Assembly (NCBI RefSeq): GCF_016107625.1
Contig: NZ_JABASV010000004.1
Coordinates: forward strand, 124,001-188,000
From: Vreelandella alkaliphila
Lineage (GTDB): Bacteria; Pseudomonadota; Gammaproteobacteria; Pseudomonadales; Halomonadaceae
Reading direction: 5' to 3'
Length of the DNA stretch: 64,000 nucleotides
Shown here: positions 38,571-50,702 of the stretch, in pieces
Layout: each line of letters begins with the position of its first letter
Position numbering within the stretch: the stretch's first letter is position 1
The notes under the pieces: generated by a model
Database searches by the model: none
What the model was told of the DNA's origin: nothing
The model's input: the letters and a program-made list of their open reading frames with translations, nothing else
Translations under genes and position numbers: made by a program

Positions 38571-38641
38571 AAGGACCAAGTCATTAAGACCAAGTCATCA
38601 AGACCAAGTGATGACAATCAAGTCACGAAGACTGAGTGCCG
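38571..38641. repeat. Five degenerate 14-bp tandem repeats over the tldD stop codon
   Basis: Units at 38571-38585 (15 bases), 38586-38599, 38600-38613, 38614-38627 and 38628-38641; the clearest are AAGACCAAGTCATC and AAGACCAAGTGATG. The fourth unit contains the tldD stop codon, so the array runs into the last codons of tldD. It fills the convergent darP-tldD spacer, where no hairpin terminator is seen. Confidence 0.75.
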
Positions 38642-40077
38642 CCGACCGTCAGCTCATCCAGCTTAAGGGTGGGCTGACCGACGCCTACCGGCACACCCTG
38701 TCCCTCTTTGCCGCAGACACCGATACCTGTATCCATTTCCATATCATGGCCAATCATTGAAACACGCCCCATTGCCTCAGGACCGTTGCCAATCAAGGTA
38801 GCCCCTTTAACAGGCGCAGTAATTTTGCCATCTTCAATGAGGTAGGCTTCGCTGGCTGAAAAAACGAACTTGCCTGATGTAATATCGACCTGACCACCAC
38901 CGAAACTGACCGCATAGATACCGCGCTTAACGCTTTTGATAATGTCGGCGGGTTCATCTTGGCCTGCCAGCATGACAGTATTGGTCATACGCGGCATCGG
39001 CAAATGGGCAAAAGATTCACGCCGCGCATTACCCGTTGGCGCCATATTCATTAACCGTGCATTAAGCTTATCTTGCATATAGCCAGTTAAAATACCGTCT
39101 TCAATCAGCGGCGTGTATTGCCCTGGCGTGCCTTCATCATCCACGCTTAACGAACCACGGCAATCAGCAACGGTAGCATCATCGACGACCGTCACACCTT
39201 TCGCCGCAACACGTTTCCCCATCTGCCCTGCAAACGCTGAACTACCCTTACGATTAAAATCGCCTTCAAGCCCGTGGCCCACCGCTTCATGAAGCAAAAT
39301 ACCTGGCCAGCCAGCGCCGAGAACAACCGGCATTTGACCAGCAGGTGCATCGACTGCCTCTAGGTTAACTAAGGCTTGGCGAACAGCTTCTTTCGCATAG
39401 CGTTCCGCTACGTTTTCATCTCGCAGCCTGGACATGGAGTAACGACCGCCGCCCCCAGCACCGCCTCGCTCTCGCCGACCATTTTTAGCCGCGATAACAC
39501 TTACATTAAAACGGACTAATGGGCGGATATCTGCCGCTAAGGTGCCATCACTGGCACGCACTAACACCACTTCATAAGTGCCTGACAATGAGGCGCTCAC
39601 TTGGCTAATACAGGGGTCAGCTGCACGCGCGATGCGGTCTGCTTCTTTTAACATTGCCACTTTTTCGTCAGCAGTAAGCCCCGCCAACGGATCAAGTCCT
39701 GCATAACGACCGGCAGCGCTGACAGCCACTACCGGCTGCCCAGGTAACTGCTTACCACTACGCACAATGCCCGCTGCTGTACGGCCAGTATCCATTAGCG
39801 CATCTGCGGTAATTTGATTGGAGTAGGCAAAGCCTGTCTTTTCACCTGCTAAGGAGCGCACACCAACGCCGCCATCAATGTTATAGCTGGCTTCTTTTAC
39901 TTCACCATCTTCCAGCACCCACCCCTCTTGCCAAGTACGCTGGAAGTAGAGATCGGCATAATCAATACCAGCACCCAGGGCATAAGACAGCCCTGTATCA
40001 AGGGCATCCAAATCCAGGCCACTTGGTGTCAACAAAATGGAAACAGCGGTATTTACATCGCTCTTATGTGCGGTCAT
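38623..40077 (-). CDS. tldD: Metalloprotease TldD
   Basis: Catalytic subunit of TldD/TldE. About 484 residues from the ATG at 40077, one base inside the yhdP stop (TAATG). Seen: zinc motif [11 protein letters not shown] with H263, E264 and H268, preceded by [12 protein letters not shown], and [24 protein letters not shown] near the C-terminus. The extreme C-terminus (GTQSS) is encoded inside a 14-bp tandem repeat array. Confidence 0.96.
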   Translation of the reverse strand: MTAHKSDVNTAVSILLTPSGLDLDALDTGLSYALGAGIDYADLYFQRTWQEGWVLEDGEVKEASYNIDGGVGVRSLAGEKTGFAYSNQITADALMDTGRTAAGIVRSGKQLPGQPVVAVSAAGRYAGLDPLAGLTADEKVAMLKEADRIARAADPCISQVSASLSGTYEVVLVRASDGTLAADIRPLVRFNVSVIAAKNGRRERGGAGGGGRYSMSRLRDENVAERYAKEAVRQALVNLEAVDAPAGQMPVVLGAGWPGILLHEAVGHGLEGDFNRKGSSAFAGQMGKRVAAKGVTVVDDATVADCRGSLSVDDEGTPGQYTPLIEDGILTGYMQDKLNARLMNMAPTGNARRESFAHLPMPRMTNTVMLAGQDEPADIIKSVKRGIYAVSFGGGQVDITSGKFVFSASEAYLIEDGKITAPVKGATLIGNGPEAMGRVSMIGHDMEMDTGIGVCGKEGQGVPVGVGQPTLKLDELTVGGTQSS

Positions 40078-43000
40078 TAAGGGCCTTCTAGAGTGATCTG
40101 CGGCGACGTCCACGGACCTCGCACGCGATAGTGAATAGTGGTTGCTTGATCTAACGCGCTACCAAAAAGCTGGTCCGCTACAAAAAGAGCGCCACCTACA
40201 ATCGGAGCACCTACGGCTATGGCTGCGAGAGGCAAGCTTTGGCTAATAGGTAGTGTGACGCCTAGTCGCTGATCAAGTTCACGTTGTATAAGATTGACGC
40301 TTCCCGTCAGGGTTAGCGTGGTAGATGGCGCTTCAATGGAAAGTGGACCGCGCAGCAGTAATTGACCCGCGGCGACATCTGCCGTGCCATGCACCCGATC
40401 AAATGCAGTTCCTTGTCCCGTCACGTCCGAAAAATCGAAACGCAAACGACGCAGTATATTGTCAAAATTAAGCAGACCAACCAAGCGAGCCGGTGTAGAT
40501 TCCAGCGTCACAAAGCGCCCATCACGTACATCGGTACGAATATCGCCTTCCGCCCGACTTAATTCAAATTGCCAGGGAGCGCCTGGCCATGCCAGCGTTG
40601 CGCTGACATCCGTGGAACGGCTGCGCATGGCTATTGGCTGGCCTAGACGCTCTAACGCAGTGCCCACATCACCACCTTGTATAGAAACATCAGCGCGGGT
40701 ATGGCTATTGTTAGCGTCGCCTTCCCATACCAATTCTCCGCGGGCAGAGAGCTGCCCTAATGTCAGACCGACCGGGGAAAGAGTAAAACGTTGATCCTGG
40801 CTTTGCCAATAAGCGGTTAACGGTCCGAAACGTCCTTCGCCAACGCCAATATCGGCTAGTCTGAGCCTGCCATCCGGCAACTGGTTAAGCCATTCTGGTA
40901 TAGCAGTTGGTGTGGCGTGCTGAGTTTCGACAGCATCCATCCAAGAGCCTGGTGTCGGCGCACTGCTGTCATGCGCTGCAGCAGGCATATCCAATAGTCG
41001 ATCTACTTCCAGCGACGAGATAGCGATATCAAGCGGCAGCGCGCTACCGGGCTGATAATTCACTCGACCTGACACAAGGTCACCGCTTAACTGTATAGCC
41101 AAGCGCTTTCCTTCAATATTGCCTGTCGCTTCTAAGCGACCAAAACACGCATCACGGAAATGCACGCAAGGCGTACTAAGCATTACTGATATTGGCGTAT
41201 CCTCACTATCGCCATTCGACGAAGATGACGCCTGCATCAACGGTGACAACGCCTCCTGCCAGTCATCAAGAGGCAACTCATCAACCTGCGCGACAACGCT
41301 CCAGCCTGGCTGCGTTGGCCAGTCACTCGGTGCGGCAGCACTGCCCAAAGCAATTACCCCTGCCAGCTCATTATGATCAAGCTGTACGCGAGCATTAACG
41401 ATGTCGGCTAACTGTGTTGTTAAGTGGCCACTATCGACGTCCGCGCTTAACCGCCATGGCCATGGCTGTTCAGCGGACTTGCTAAATGGCGCTGGCAACC
41501 TGCTTGTAATACCAAGCAAGCGGCTTTCAAGGACGATCGACGGTGATGGCTGTAGGTTGACCTGCCCACGCCACTGAGCACGCCCTTCAAACAGCTGGCG
41601 AGCTTGTTCAGCGGGAATATTGGCCAGTTGAAATAAGGTGGCGACATCAATATTTCCGCCCAAGGCAATACCGTCGTCTGGAACATTGATATCCGCTTCT
41701 ATGGAATTACCTGACCACAGACCCGAGACATGCCCGAGCAAAGCGCTTTTTTCGCCGTGCTGCTGCCACGTCATCTCCCCCTGAATATCTTCTAGCGGAA
41801 TGTCGACAGGCTGAAAAGCAAGCGTTGTGAAATTTGGTCGAGCATTAATCTCCAGCGCCAATGAGTCCGGCGCGCTCAGTGGTAACGATAAAGCGATGTC
41901 ACCCTCAACCCGGCCCTCTGCACGAACATCGTTAAGCAGTGGCAGATCAATCTCAGGCATCGCCTGGAGAAACGCCAGCAGTGAATCACTATCACTGCTG
42001 ACACTTCCCGACAAATTAAGCGTCTCATCAGCCATCTTTAGCACCCCATCAGAGACGTCAATGCCCTGGCTTTCAGCATGCTGAATAACCGCCTCCAACA
42101 CCTGATCCTTCCAAACCAATCTGCCCTCGATCTTCTCAAGCATGGGCCAATCAGGCGCGATAGGTAATCGCCCCTGTGTGACAGAGAGGGCCAACGTGGA
42201 GGAAATTTGATCTGCAAACTGACTTTCTGAACCAGCCTCTTCCCCAGTAAAGGGAAAGCTAAGCTTGAGCGAGCCGTGGGGAACAACACCGCCTATATCG
42301 GTTAATAGCCACTCACGAAGCTCAGGCTCAAGAGCTTTAACGGGCAGCCACTGAGAGAGCGGGTAATTAAGCGCATCAACATTTGCAAACGCAATATCAA
42401 GCCCAAACTGGCCGCCCTGTTCACCCGCAATCAGACCAAAACCCCCACTCACCTCGGCACCATCCCAATCTAGGCGTAGATCCCTACCACTGATCATGGT
42501 GCTCGGGCCGTCATACACCCACTCCACCACACCCTCGGCATGGCTCAACAGCATGGGTGATTCAAACAATTCAGGAAAATTAAGCGAGCTGCTTCCAGCA
42601 CTGTTAAACGTTACTCTGCCGCGAAAGTCTCTTGCCTGTACCCAAGCATCTAACGGGCCACCTCCTGGCGCTTGCTCCCAAGGCAGCACAGCCACATTGG
42701 TTAACGCCGCATCAACCCCCCAATGGCCTTCATGCTGACCTAAACGCAAACCTTGGACCTGACCACGGGGTGATAGTGTTTGTAACACTCGAGTAAGCGA
42801 TTCAGGCAACAAAATATAGTCGCGCCAAGCCGCCAAAGAAGCCAGCTCAAATGCGCTGGTGCGCACCTCCCATCGATCAGGCTGGTGGGATAAGTACCAA
42901 TGCCGCGGTAAGGCTGGGCCACCACTTCCACCTTCTGGACGCGCCCACTCGACGTTTTCAGCATCACCACTAAGCCATGCTTCGCCGCCCTCACCGTCTC

Positions 43001-43982
43001 GCCGCCAAAGGCCATTGGCCTGAATGTTTTGCAGTACGGCGTATTGAATCTCGTGGCGAAGGGTCAACTGTGGAACATCGACAGCCAAGCGAACCTCATC
43101 TAAGCGTCCTGCATGCCAGCGACCCCACAACGTAACCTCGCCTCCCATTTGCTCTAGAGAAGGCATGCGATCGGAACGTAAAACAGCGGCTAGTGCCACT
43201 AGATGATCCAGTTGCATGTCCAATTGGAGCGCCGCTGAAAAATCACGGAAACCCTGCTCTCCAGGCTGCATCTCCACGTTCATCGCAATGGCCGGCAGCG
43301 TTTCTTGTGCTTCTTGAGTCTCCTTTTCTTGAGACCCTGTTCCTTGCGAATCCACGCTTTGAGATTCTAAGATCGTGACGGCACCCTCCAAGCGCGTTCG
43401 CCGCTTATCGCCATTGAGCAGCAAGGTAGGCGCGTGCAAGGTGACGGCCTGTTGGCTTCCATGCAGCACCAGACGAGTATTATCTACCCACAATCGCTGG
43501 CGAAGAATAAGACCTGCCCAGGCGTCCAACGCCGCTAAATCAACAGTAGGCTCCTGAGACATAACGATCGGCAGCTCTGCTGGTGCAGGCCAGCCCCAAG
43601 CAGCGTCTAGCTGCTGATATAGATGAAATTCAAGGCCTGTGATGCGCGCATCATTAAATACGGGTGCAATACTTCTCAATGTCGCCCAACCATCAAGCCG
43701 TAAATGCGCACTTTCAAGGGATACTAATTGCTGCCCGTCAGGCGTCGCTGAATGCACACCTTCCAATTGCAAAACAAGATCGTTACGCGCCAACGACAGC
43801 GATAGGTGCTCGATAGTAACGGGCACCCCCACACGGGCCTCTAATAACGCTTCTATTTTCGGTGTTAGTAGGCTGGATTGGCTAATTAATAAGCGTGCCA
43901 ATAATAGAAAGACAGCAAGACCTCCTAGTAACGAGGCGATCGCTACTAGGCACCATCGAGAGAATGAACGTAACGCTATCAT
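40077..43982 (-). CDS. yhdP: AsmA-like intermembrane lipid transport protein YhdP
   Basis: Very large inner-membrane-anchored periplasmic protein; in E. coli YhdP, with TamB and YdbH, is needed to move phospholipid to the outer membrane. 1301 residues. Seen: one N-terminal membrane helix ([23 protein letters not shown]), DUF3971-type repeats through the middle and an AsmA-like C-terminal part ([22 protein letters not shown], then [24 protein letters not shown]). Between rng and tldD with one-base TAATG overlaps on both sides. Confidence 0.93.
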   Translation of the reverse strand: MIALRSFSRWCLVAIASLLGGLAVFLLLARLLISQSSLLTPKIEALLEARVGVPVTIEHLSLSLARNDLVLQLEGVHSATPDGQQLVSLESAHLRLDGWATLRSIAPVFNDARITGLEFHLYQQLDAAWGWPAPAELPIVMSQEPTVDLAALDAWAGLILRQRLWVDNTRLVLHGSQQAVTLHAPTLLLNGDKRRTRLEGAVTILESQSVDSQGTGSQEKETQEAQETLPAIAMNVEMQPGEQGFRDFSAALQLDMQLDHLVALAAVLRSDRMPSLEQMGGEVTLWGRWHAGRLDEVRLAVDVPQLTLRHEIQYAVLQNIQANGLWRRDGEGGEAWLSGDAENVEWARPEGGSGGPALPRHWYLSHQPDRWEVRTSAFELASLAAWRDYILLPESLTRVLQTLSPRGQVQGLRLGQHEGHWGVDAALTNVAVLPWEQAPGGGPLDAWVQARDFRGRVTFNSAGSSSLNFPELFESPMLLSHAEGVVEWVYDGPSTMISGRDLRLDWDGAEVSGGFGLIAGEQGGQFGLDIAFANVDALNYPLSQWLPVKALEPELREWLLTDIGGVVPHGSLKLSFPFTGEEAGSESQFADQISSTLALSVTQGRLPIAPDWPMLEKIEGRLVWKDQVLEAVIQHAESQGIDVSDGVLKMADETLNLSGSVSSDSDSLLAFLQAMPEIDLPLLNDVRAEGRVEGDIALSLPLSAPDSLALEINARPNFTTLAFQPVDIPLEDIQGEMTWQQHGEKSALLGHVSGLWSGNSIEADINVPDDGIALGGNIDVATLFQLANIPAEQARQLFEGRAQWRGQVNLQPSPSIVLESRLLGITSRLPAPFSKSAEQPWPWRLSADVDSGHLTTQLADIVNARVQLDHNELAGVIALGSAAAPSDWPTQPGWSVVAQVDELPLDDWQEALSPLMQASSSSNGDSEDTPISVMLSTPCVHFRDACFGRLEATGNIEGKRLAIQLSGDLVSGRVNYQPGSALPLDIAISSLEVDRLLDMPAAAHDSSAPTPGSWMDAVETQHATPTAIPEWLNQLPDGRLRLADIGVGEGRFGPLTAYWQSQDQRFTLSPVGLTLGQLSARGELVWEGDANNSHTRADVSIQGGDVGTALERLGQPIAMRSRSTDVSATLAWPGAPWQFELSRAEGDIRTDVRDGRFVTLESTPARLVGLLNFDNILRRLRFDFSDVTGQGTAFDRVHGTADVAAGQLLLRGPLSIEAPSTTLTLTGSVNLIQRELDQRLGVTLPISQSLPLAAIAVGAPIVGGALFVADQLFGSALDQATTIHYRVRGPWTSPQITLEGP

Positions 43983-45445
43983 TACATTAGTACGATGTCG
44001 TACTGTTCTTGGGAGTAGTGTTGCTCTACTTGAAAACGAATGGTTTTATTAATAAACGTTTCCAGGTCGGCGACCGCCGCAGACTCTTCGTCCAACAGTC
44101 TGTCAACTACCGGTTGAGAGGCAAGCACCATATACGTTTCGGCACTGTAGGCACGCTCTTCGCGCAATATCTCGCGAAAAATCTCGTAACAAACAGTTTC
44201 AGGCGTTTTCAACGTCCCGCGCCCACTGCATGTTGGGCAAGCCTCGCACAAGGTTTGCTCCAGACTTTCCCGCGTGCGTTTACGGGTCAACTGCACTAAA
44301 CCCAGCTCAGTCACTCCGGTGCACTTCGTCTTCGCATGATCACGCTCTAGCGCTTTCTCAAGCACGCGTAACACTTGGCGCTGATGCTCTACATCCACCA
44401 TATCGATGAAGTCGATAATAATGATGCCGCCAAGGTTGCGTAGCCTTAGCTGACGGGCAATCGCAGTCGCCGCTTCCAGGTTCGTTTTAAAAATCGTCTC
44501 TTCAAGATTACGATGACCGACATAACCACCGGTATTCACATCAATTGTGGTCATCGCTTCTGTCGGGTCGATAACCAGATAGCCACCGGACTTCAACTGA
44601 ACCTTACGCCCCAGTGCTTTTTGAATTTCATCTTCAACGCTATACAGATCAAAGATGGGTCGCTCGCCTGGATAATACTCGATACGGTCTACCGCATCTG
44701 GCATAAATTCTTCAGCAAACTCGACCAGTTTGACAAAGTTCTCGCGGGAATCGATGCGCACTTTTTCAATATCATCGCGCATGACATCCCGTAATGTACG
44801 CATAAACAACGGCAGGTCATCGTAGATCACACTAGGCGACGCCGCCGTTATTTTACGCTCACTGACTTTGCGCCAAATACGCAGCAGGAAGTACATGTCA
44901 CCCGCCAGCTCTTCATCACCGACCCCCTCTGCCGCTGTGCGCACGATGAAGCCACCGGTTACCTCGATGGTCTGCTCGTCAATGCCCTTATCGAGCAGCG
45001 CTTTTAAACGCTCCCGCTCTCGCTCATCTTCAATGCGCTGAGACACGCCATGATGGGGAGAGTCAGGCATATAGACAAGATAACGTGAAGGAATCGAGAG
45101 ATGGGTAGTGAGCCTGGCACCCTTGGTGCCAATGGGATCTTTGGTCACCTGAACGACAAGCGCCTGACCTTCATGTAGCAACTGACCAATAGTCTGCTGC
45201 TCATCATTAGGCGTCCCTGATGGCATTACCTCGTGGGCATGAATAAACGCAGCGCGTTCAAGGCCAATATCAACAAAAGCAGCCTGCATGCCAGGCAGCA
45301 CACGTACTACTTTGCCTTTGTAAATATTACCTACAATGCCGCGCCTACGTGAGCGTTCAATGAGCGCCTCTTGTAAGACACCATTTTCCACCAGCGCAAC
45401 GCGAGTCTCCATTGGCGTTAAATTGATGAGGACTTCACCGCTCAT
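43982..45445 (-). CDS. rng: Ribonuclease G
   Basis: Endoribonuclease of the RNase E/G family; matures the 5' end of 16S rRNA and cuts some mRNAs. 487 residues. Seen: S1 RNA-binding domain (GNIYKGKVVRVLPGMQAAFVDIGLERAAFIHAHE near 39-72), DEVQKALGRK-type region DEIQKALGRKVQLKSGGYLVIDPTEAMTTIDVNTG, catalytic IIIIDFIDM, and the zinc-link CPTCSGRG. Lacks the long RNase E tail. Confidence 0.96.
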   Translation of the reverse strand: MSGEVLINLTPMETRVALVENGVLQEALIERSRRRGIVGNIYKGKVVRVLPGMQAAFVDIGLERAAFIHAHEVMPSGTPNDEQQTIGQLLHEGQALVVQVTKDPIGTKGARLTTHLSIPSRYLVYMPDSPHHGVSQRIEDERERERLKALLDKGIDEQTIEVTGGFIVRTAAEGVGDEELAGDMYFLLRIWRKVSERKITAASPSVIYDDLPLFMRTLRDVMRDDIEKVRIDSRENFVKLVEFAEEFMPDAVDRIEYYPGERPIFDLYSVEDEIQKALGRKVQLKSGGYLVIDPTEAMTTIDVNTGGYVGHRNLEETIFKTNLEAATAIARQLRLRNLGGIIIIDFIDMVDVEHQRQVLRVLEKALERDHAKTKCTGVTELGLVQLTRKRTRESLEQTLCEACPTCSGRGTLKTPETVCYEIFREILREERAYSAETYMVLASQPVVDRLLDEESAAVADLETFINKTIRFQVEQHYSQEQYDIVLM

Positions 45446-45504
45446 GCAAAATTCCTTATTGAGTCACAGTATCCTTGCCAACACAGCAGGCGGCGAAATG
45501 GCGG

Positions 45505-46116
45505 TTAGCTCTGCTGATAGCAGCCCGACCAGATTGGCACCCCTTGCTGGCACAACAAGCGTGTTGTTTCATAGAGAGGCAGCCCAACGACTGCTGAATG
45601 GCTGCCCTTAATTTCTTCAACAAACACAGCGGCTAAACCTTGGATGGCATATCCTCCGGCTTTGTCTACTGGCTCACCAGTTTGCCAGTAGTCCGCTATT
45701 TCCTGCTGACTGATTACGCGCATCTTGACGACCGTTGTCACACAACAAGAGAGTACACCCTTGGGGCCAGCCACAGCGACCGCTGTTAATACATTATGAC
45801 GACGCCCTGACAGTTTCTTAAGCATAACGGCTGCATCATGCTCATCAATTGGCTTGCCCAATATCTGATTGTCAATCACCACGGCCGTATCTGAACCCAG
45901 CACAGGAAGAACTGTTCTTGAAACAGCAGCTTGCGCTTTCGCACTCGCCAAGCGCTCCACATAAGCTTGCGCAGATTCACCCTTGAGCGGCGTTTCATCT
46001 ACGTCACTTGGCATGACCTCGACCGCCACACCTATCGATGCTAACAACGCCTTACGTCTAGGCGATGCCGAAGCAAGGCATAACACAGGCGGCGATGCAG
46101 AACGTGAACTATCCAT
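45505..46116 (-). CDS. maf: Maf-family nucleoside triphosphate pyrophosphatase (YhdE type)
   Basis: House-cleaning pyrophosphatase; YhdE-type members hydrolyse dTTP, UTP and modified pyrimidine nucleotides. 203 residues. Seen: LASASPRRKALLASIGV at the N-terminus, LGSDTAVVIDNQILGKP with the catalytic Asp, KKLSGRRHNVLTAV and DKAGGYAIQGLAA. Position between rng and mreD is that of E. coli yhdE. Confidence 0.94.
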   Translation of the reverse strand: MDSSRSASPPVLCLASASPRRKALLASIGVAVEVMPSDVDETPLKGESAQAYVERLASAKAQAAVSRTVLPVLGSDTAVVIDNQILGKPIDEHDAAVMLKKLSGRRHNVLTAVAVAGPKGVLSCCVTTVVKMRVISQQEIADYWQTGEPVDKAGGYAIQGLAAVFVEEIKGSHSAVVGLPLYETTRLLCQQGVPIWSGCYQQS

Positions 46117-46168
46117 TACAGCAACTCCGGCAGCTTATTAAATGCTCAGCCGCATGAACTATAAATCA

Positions 46169-46657
46169 TTACACGCTAGCTAAACGCTGTTCGAGCGCTT
46201 TAAGCATGGTAGACCACCAGGGCCACAGAACAGCACTGATCAGTGATGGAATCAAAAAAGACAAATGGATTGAAAAATCCCCCGTCAGCGTGCGTAACCA
46301 CTGCTCAATCAACTGCACCAAGCCTAATAAGACCAACACGAGAACAGACTGCTGTACTAAAGAGTAAGCACGAAAGCGCGGGTAAACCAGGGCGCATAAG
46401 AAGGCCAACAGCGACAATATCAGAGCATGCTGACCTAACGCGGTACCTTCGATCAAATCCATCAGAATGCCGATAACAAAGCCATGAAAAACACCAACTC
46501 TATCCGGTGTTCGCATGCACCAGTAAATCAGCATTAGCCCTATCCACTCAGGACGGTATACCTGCCACCCCTCTGCTAAAGGCATCACTTGCAAGCACAA
46601 TGCAAGCACAAGCGTAAACCATACAAAGATAAGTGATACGACTGGCGTCTTAGCCAT
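46169..46657 (-). CDS. mreD: Rod shape-determining protein MreD
   Basis: Integral membrane protein of the elongasome. 162 residues from the ATG at 46657, one base inside the mreC stop (TAATG). Seen: about five hydrophobic segments with EWIGLMLIYWCMRTPDRVGVFHGFVIGILMDLIEGTALGQHAL (around 36-78), the conserved MreD middle part. Confidence 0.95.
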   Translation of the reverse strand: MAKTPVVSLIFVWFTLVLALCLQVMPLAEGWQVYRPEWIGLMLIYWCMRTPDRVGVFHGFVIGILMDLIEGTALGQHALILSLLAFLCALVYPRFRAYSLVQQSVLVLVLLGLVQLIEQWLRTLTGDFSIHLSFLIPSLISAVLWPWWSTMLKALEQRLASV

Positions 46658-47595
46658 TACTGCACCTCTCGTGCAGCATCCTGCTGCAAACCAATACGCT
46701 GGGCAGCGTGCAGTGCAGCGGCTGAAATTTCCATACCCTCTCCCCAAATAGTATCCTCTATCTCTTCACGGGGCGGCGGGAACAGCAATAAGAAGTGACG
46801 TGAACGCTGCAACTGAGCAGAGGGCTCTGCGGTCACTTGAGCGAAAGGCTGACCTGGGTCGTGATAAACGTCGGTGACCCTAGCAACGGGATGGCCTGGC
46901 GGGAAGCGTCCTGCCAACCCTGATGTGGTCAGCAGATCACCTTCGCGAATGTCTGCTGTATCCGGCACATGCAAAACCTTCACGCTTCCATAACGACCAG
47001 CTCCCTGCACAATAAATCGCAGGCCATTACGGTTCACCTGAACAGGCAATGCATGGCTCGCATCAGCCAGTAACAGAACGCGGCTTGAATACGCCGACAC
47101 AGCGGTCACTTGCCCCACTAAGCCAAAAGCATCAATCACCGGCTGACCGACATAGGCACCATTTCGATGCCCCCGGTCAACCACCATCTGATGACTAAAA
47201 GGATCATTATCTAGCGACAGTAGCTCAGCAGTTATGTACGGAATATCTCTACGCTGAGCTGCCTTCAGAAGATCACGTAATTCGGCATTCTCCGCGGTCA
47301 GATTAGCCAACCGCTGACCACGATGTGAAAGCGTCAAAATTTGCTCACGCAGGCGACGATTCTCATCGACGAGCGCTTGCTGGTCAGAAAGCGCAAGCGC
47401 GCCCCAGTTAAGTAGATCGCTAGGCACGCTAACGACCCACTGAATTGGGGCAACAATCATCGTCATTTGGGCACGCACATCTTCCATGCGGGTAAATCGC
47501 TGATCGGCAAACATTAAAATGCTTGCCAATAGCACACAGAAGAATAGCCGATACCCTGGCAATGACGCGTGCGAAAATAGCGGTTTAATAGGCAA
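46657..47595 (-). CDS. mreC: Rod shape-determining protein MreC
   Basis: Bitopic periplasmic scaffold that joins MreB to PBP2-RodA. 312 residues. Seen: N-terminal membrane helix (LFFCVLLASILMFADQ), a coiled-coil (DENRRLREQILTLSHRGQRLANLTAENAELRDLL) and two beta domains with VVDRGHRNGAYVGQPVIDAFGLVGQV and LLTTSGLAGRFPPGHPVARV. Confidence 0.96.
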   Translation of the reverse strand: MPIKPLFSHASLPGYRLFFCVLLASILMFADQRFTRMEDVRAQMTMIVAPIQWVVSVPSDLLNWGALALSDQQALVDENRRLREQILTLSHRGQRLANLTAENAELRDLLKAAQRRDIPYITAELLSLDNDPFSHQMVVDRGHRNGAYVGQPVIDAFGLVGQVTAVSAYSSRVLLLADASHALPVQVNRNGLRFIVQGAGRYGSVKVLHVPDTADIREGDLLTTSGLAGRFPPGHPVARVTDVYHDPGQPFAQVTAEPSAQLQRSRHFLLLFPPPREEIEDTIWGEGMEISAAALHAAQRIGLQQDAAREVQ

Positions 47596-47618
47596 TCCCC
47601 CGCGATAAACCGCTACGA

Positions 47619-48668
<1,050 letters not shown>

Positions 48669-48885
48669 CTAGTGCAGACCGGGAACCCTGTGCGGATGCA
48701 AACGGTATCACCGCTACCCCTTGGCAGCAAGCACGAGTCGTGCCTAATACTGCCCGTTAGGGCCAATATGTGGTACCTTTTGCGGCTATTTTCTACGTCT
48801 GCTACACAAGACGAATTTAAGATGACCGTATGTATACCGCTGAACGCGGAATATGTTCCATCACGTTTGCGAGGAAAATTCGATC

Positions 48886-49173
48886 ATGGCGCTTGAAGAA
48901 TCTCATGTGCGCCGGGCCGCACACTTGGCCCGACTCGCCGTTAGCGATGACCAAGCCAGTGGTTTTGTCGACGATCTAAGCCGCATTCTGGACATGGTCG
49001 ACCAGCTACAAAGCCTGGACACCGATGGCATTGCGCCGCTTGCGCACCCGCTGGATGCCACACAACGGCTGCGAGCCGACGAAGTCACGGAAACTAATCA
49101 GCGCGACGCTTTCCAGCGCTGTGCTCCGGCAGTAGAAAATGGCCTGTATCTAGTACCCCGCGTGGTGGAGTAG
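48886..49173 (+). CDS. gatC: Asp/Glu-tRNA amidotransferase subunit C
   Basis: Small subunit that braces GatA and GatB in the amidotransferase. 95 residues from the ATG at 48886 with GAGGAAA upstream. Seen: [49 protein letters not shown] and the C-terminal [13 protein letters not shown]. Heads gatCAB, divergent from mreB as in Pseudomonas. Confidence 0.95.
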   Translation: MALEESHVRRAAHLARLAVSDDQASGFVDDLSRILDMVDQLQSLDTDGIAPLAHPLDATQRLRADEVTETNQRDAFQRCAPAVENGLYLVPRVVE

Positions 49174-49241
49174 CCAGATTACCACGCACAGGCCGCTATT
49201 TTCTGCTCTTTCTATTCGCCCCCGAACGGAGCTTCCGGGTC

Positions 49242-50702
49242 ATGCATGATAAAACCGTAACGCAGCTTGCCGCCGCCCTGAAAAGCGGTGAGCTTTCCAG
49301 CCGAGAGCTGACTTCACACTTTTTACAGCGTATTGAGCAAGCTGATGGCACGCTCAATAGCTTTATTACTGTCACCGCCGAGCAAGCACTTGATCAGGCA
49401 GAAGCTGCCGACAATGCGCGTGCTGCAGGCAAGGCTGGCAAGCTAACAGGCATTCCTTTCGCGCTGAAAGATATCTTTTGTACTCAAGGGGTGAAAACCA
49501 GCTGCGGTTCGAAAATGCTCGATAATTTTATCGCGCCTTACAATGCCACCGTGGTAGAGAAACTCAACGCTGCCGGCACCATTAGCCTGGGTAAAACCAA
49601 CATGGATGAGTTCGCTATGGGCTCTTCCAACGAAAATAGCTATTTTGGTGCAGTAAAAAATCCCTGGGACCTTACTGCAGTTCCTGGCGGCAGTTCAGGT
49701 GGTAGTGCCGCCGCAGTAGCAGCAGGCCTTGTCCCTGCTGCGATGGGCACAGACACCGGCGGCTCTATTCGTCAGCCCGCAGCGTTTTGCGGCATCACCG
49801 GCTTGAAGCCTACGTATGGCCGCGTTTCTCGCTATGGCATTATTGCCTACGCGTCTAGCCTCGATCAGGCTGGCCCTATGGCGAAAAGTGCTGAAGACTG
49901 CGCACATCTGCTCAATGTCATTGCTGGCCATGATGTACGTGATTCCACCAGCGTTGCCCGCGGCGTTCCCGACTACACAGAAACGCTCAACGCACCGCTT
50001 TCCGGCCTCAAAATCGGCCTGCCAAAGGAGTACTTTGGCGATGGTTTAGACGCTGACGTCGAAAAAGCGGTCCGCGAGGCAGTGAAAGTATATGAATCAT
50101 TAGGAGCGACCGTACGCGAGGTGAGCCTGCCGCATACCCACTATGCGATTCCGGCTTATTACGTTATCGCCCCTGCAGAGGCGTCCTCGAATCTCTCCCG
50201 CTATGATGGTGTGCGCTTCGGGCATCGCTGCGATGCACCGGCTGATCTTATTGATCTCTACACGCGGTCTCGTGCGGAAGGCTTCGGTGATGAGGTGAAG
50301 CGGCGCATCCTGATTGGCACACACACGCTTTCTGAAGGCTTTTTTGACGCCTACTACACCAAAGCGCAGAAAGTGCGTCGTTTGATTCGACAGGACTTCC
50401 TGGACGCCTTTGAAGACGTAGACGTACTGATGGGGCCCGCATCGCCAACGCCCGCGTTTGATCTTGGCGCCAAGAAAGATCCGGTGTCTATGTACCTACA
50501 GGACATTTACACCATCGCCGTTAACCTAGCCGGCATTCCTGGCATCAGCGTTCCAGCAGGCTTTTCCAATGGCCGTCCGGTTGGTCTGCAGATCCTGGGT
50601 ACCCACTTTGCAGAAGCACAGCTGCTAAACGTGGCTCACCAGTTCCAGCAAGCCACTGATTGGCACTTACAACGCCCTGCTTTTGCCGAGGAGAACGCCT
50701 AA
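49242..50702 (+). CDS. gatA: Asp/Glu-tRNA amidotransferase subunit A
   Basis: Amidase that frees ammonia from glutamine for GatB. 486 residues. Seen: amidase-signature triad Lys76 (FALKDIFC), cis-Ser in [15 protein letters not shown] (about 148-162, Ser151) and catalytic Ser175 in [12 protein letters not shown]. Ends in TAATG shared with gatB. Confidence 0.97.
   Translation: MHDKTVTQLAAALKSGELSSRELTSHFLQRIEQADGTLNSFITVTAEQALDQAEAADNARAAGKAGKLTGIPFALKDIFCTQGVKTSCGSKMLDNFIAPYNATVVEKLNAAGTISLGKTNMDEFAMGSSNENSYFGAVKNPWDLTAVPGGSSGGSAAAVAAGLVPAAMGTDTGGSIRQPAAFCGITGLKPTYGRVSRYGIIAYASSLDQAGPMAKSAEDCAHLLNVIAGHDVRDSTSVARGVPDYTETLNAPLSGLKIGLPKEYFGDGLDADVEKAVREAVKVYESLGATVREVSLPHTHYAIPAYYVIAPAEASSNLSRYDGVRFGHRCDAPADLIDLYTRSRAEGFGDEVKRRILIGTHTLSEGFFDAYYTKAQKVRRLIRQDFLDAFEDVDVLMGPASPTPAFDLGAKKDPVSMYLQDIYTIAVNLAGIPGISVPAGFSNGRPVGLQILGTHFAEAQLLNVAHQFQQATDWHLQRPAFAEENA

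Noticed and set aside
40384..40794. 136-residue plus-strand frame inside yhdP
   Set aside because: Shadow of a long conserved gene; arginine/serine-rich composition typical of antisense frames.
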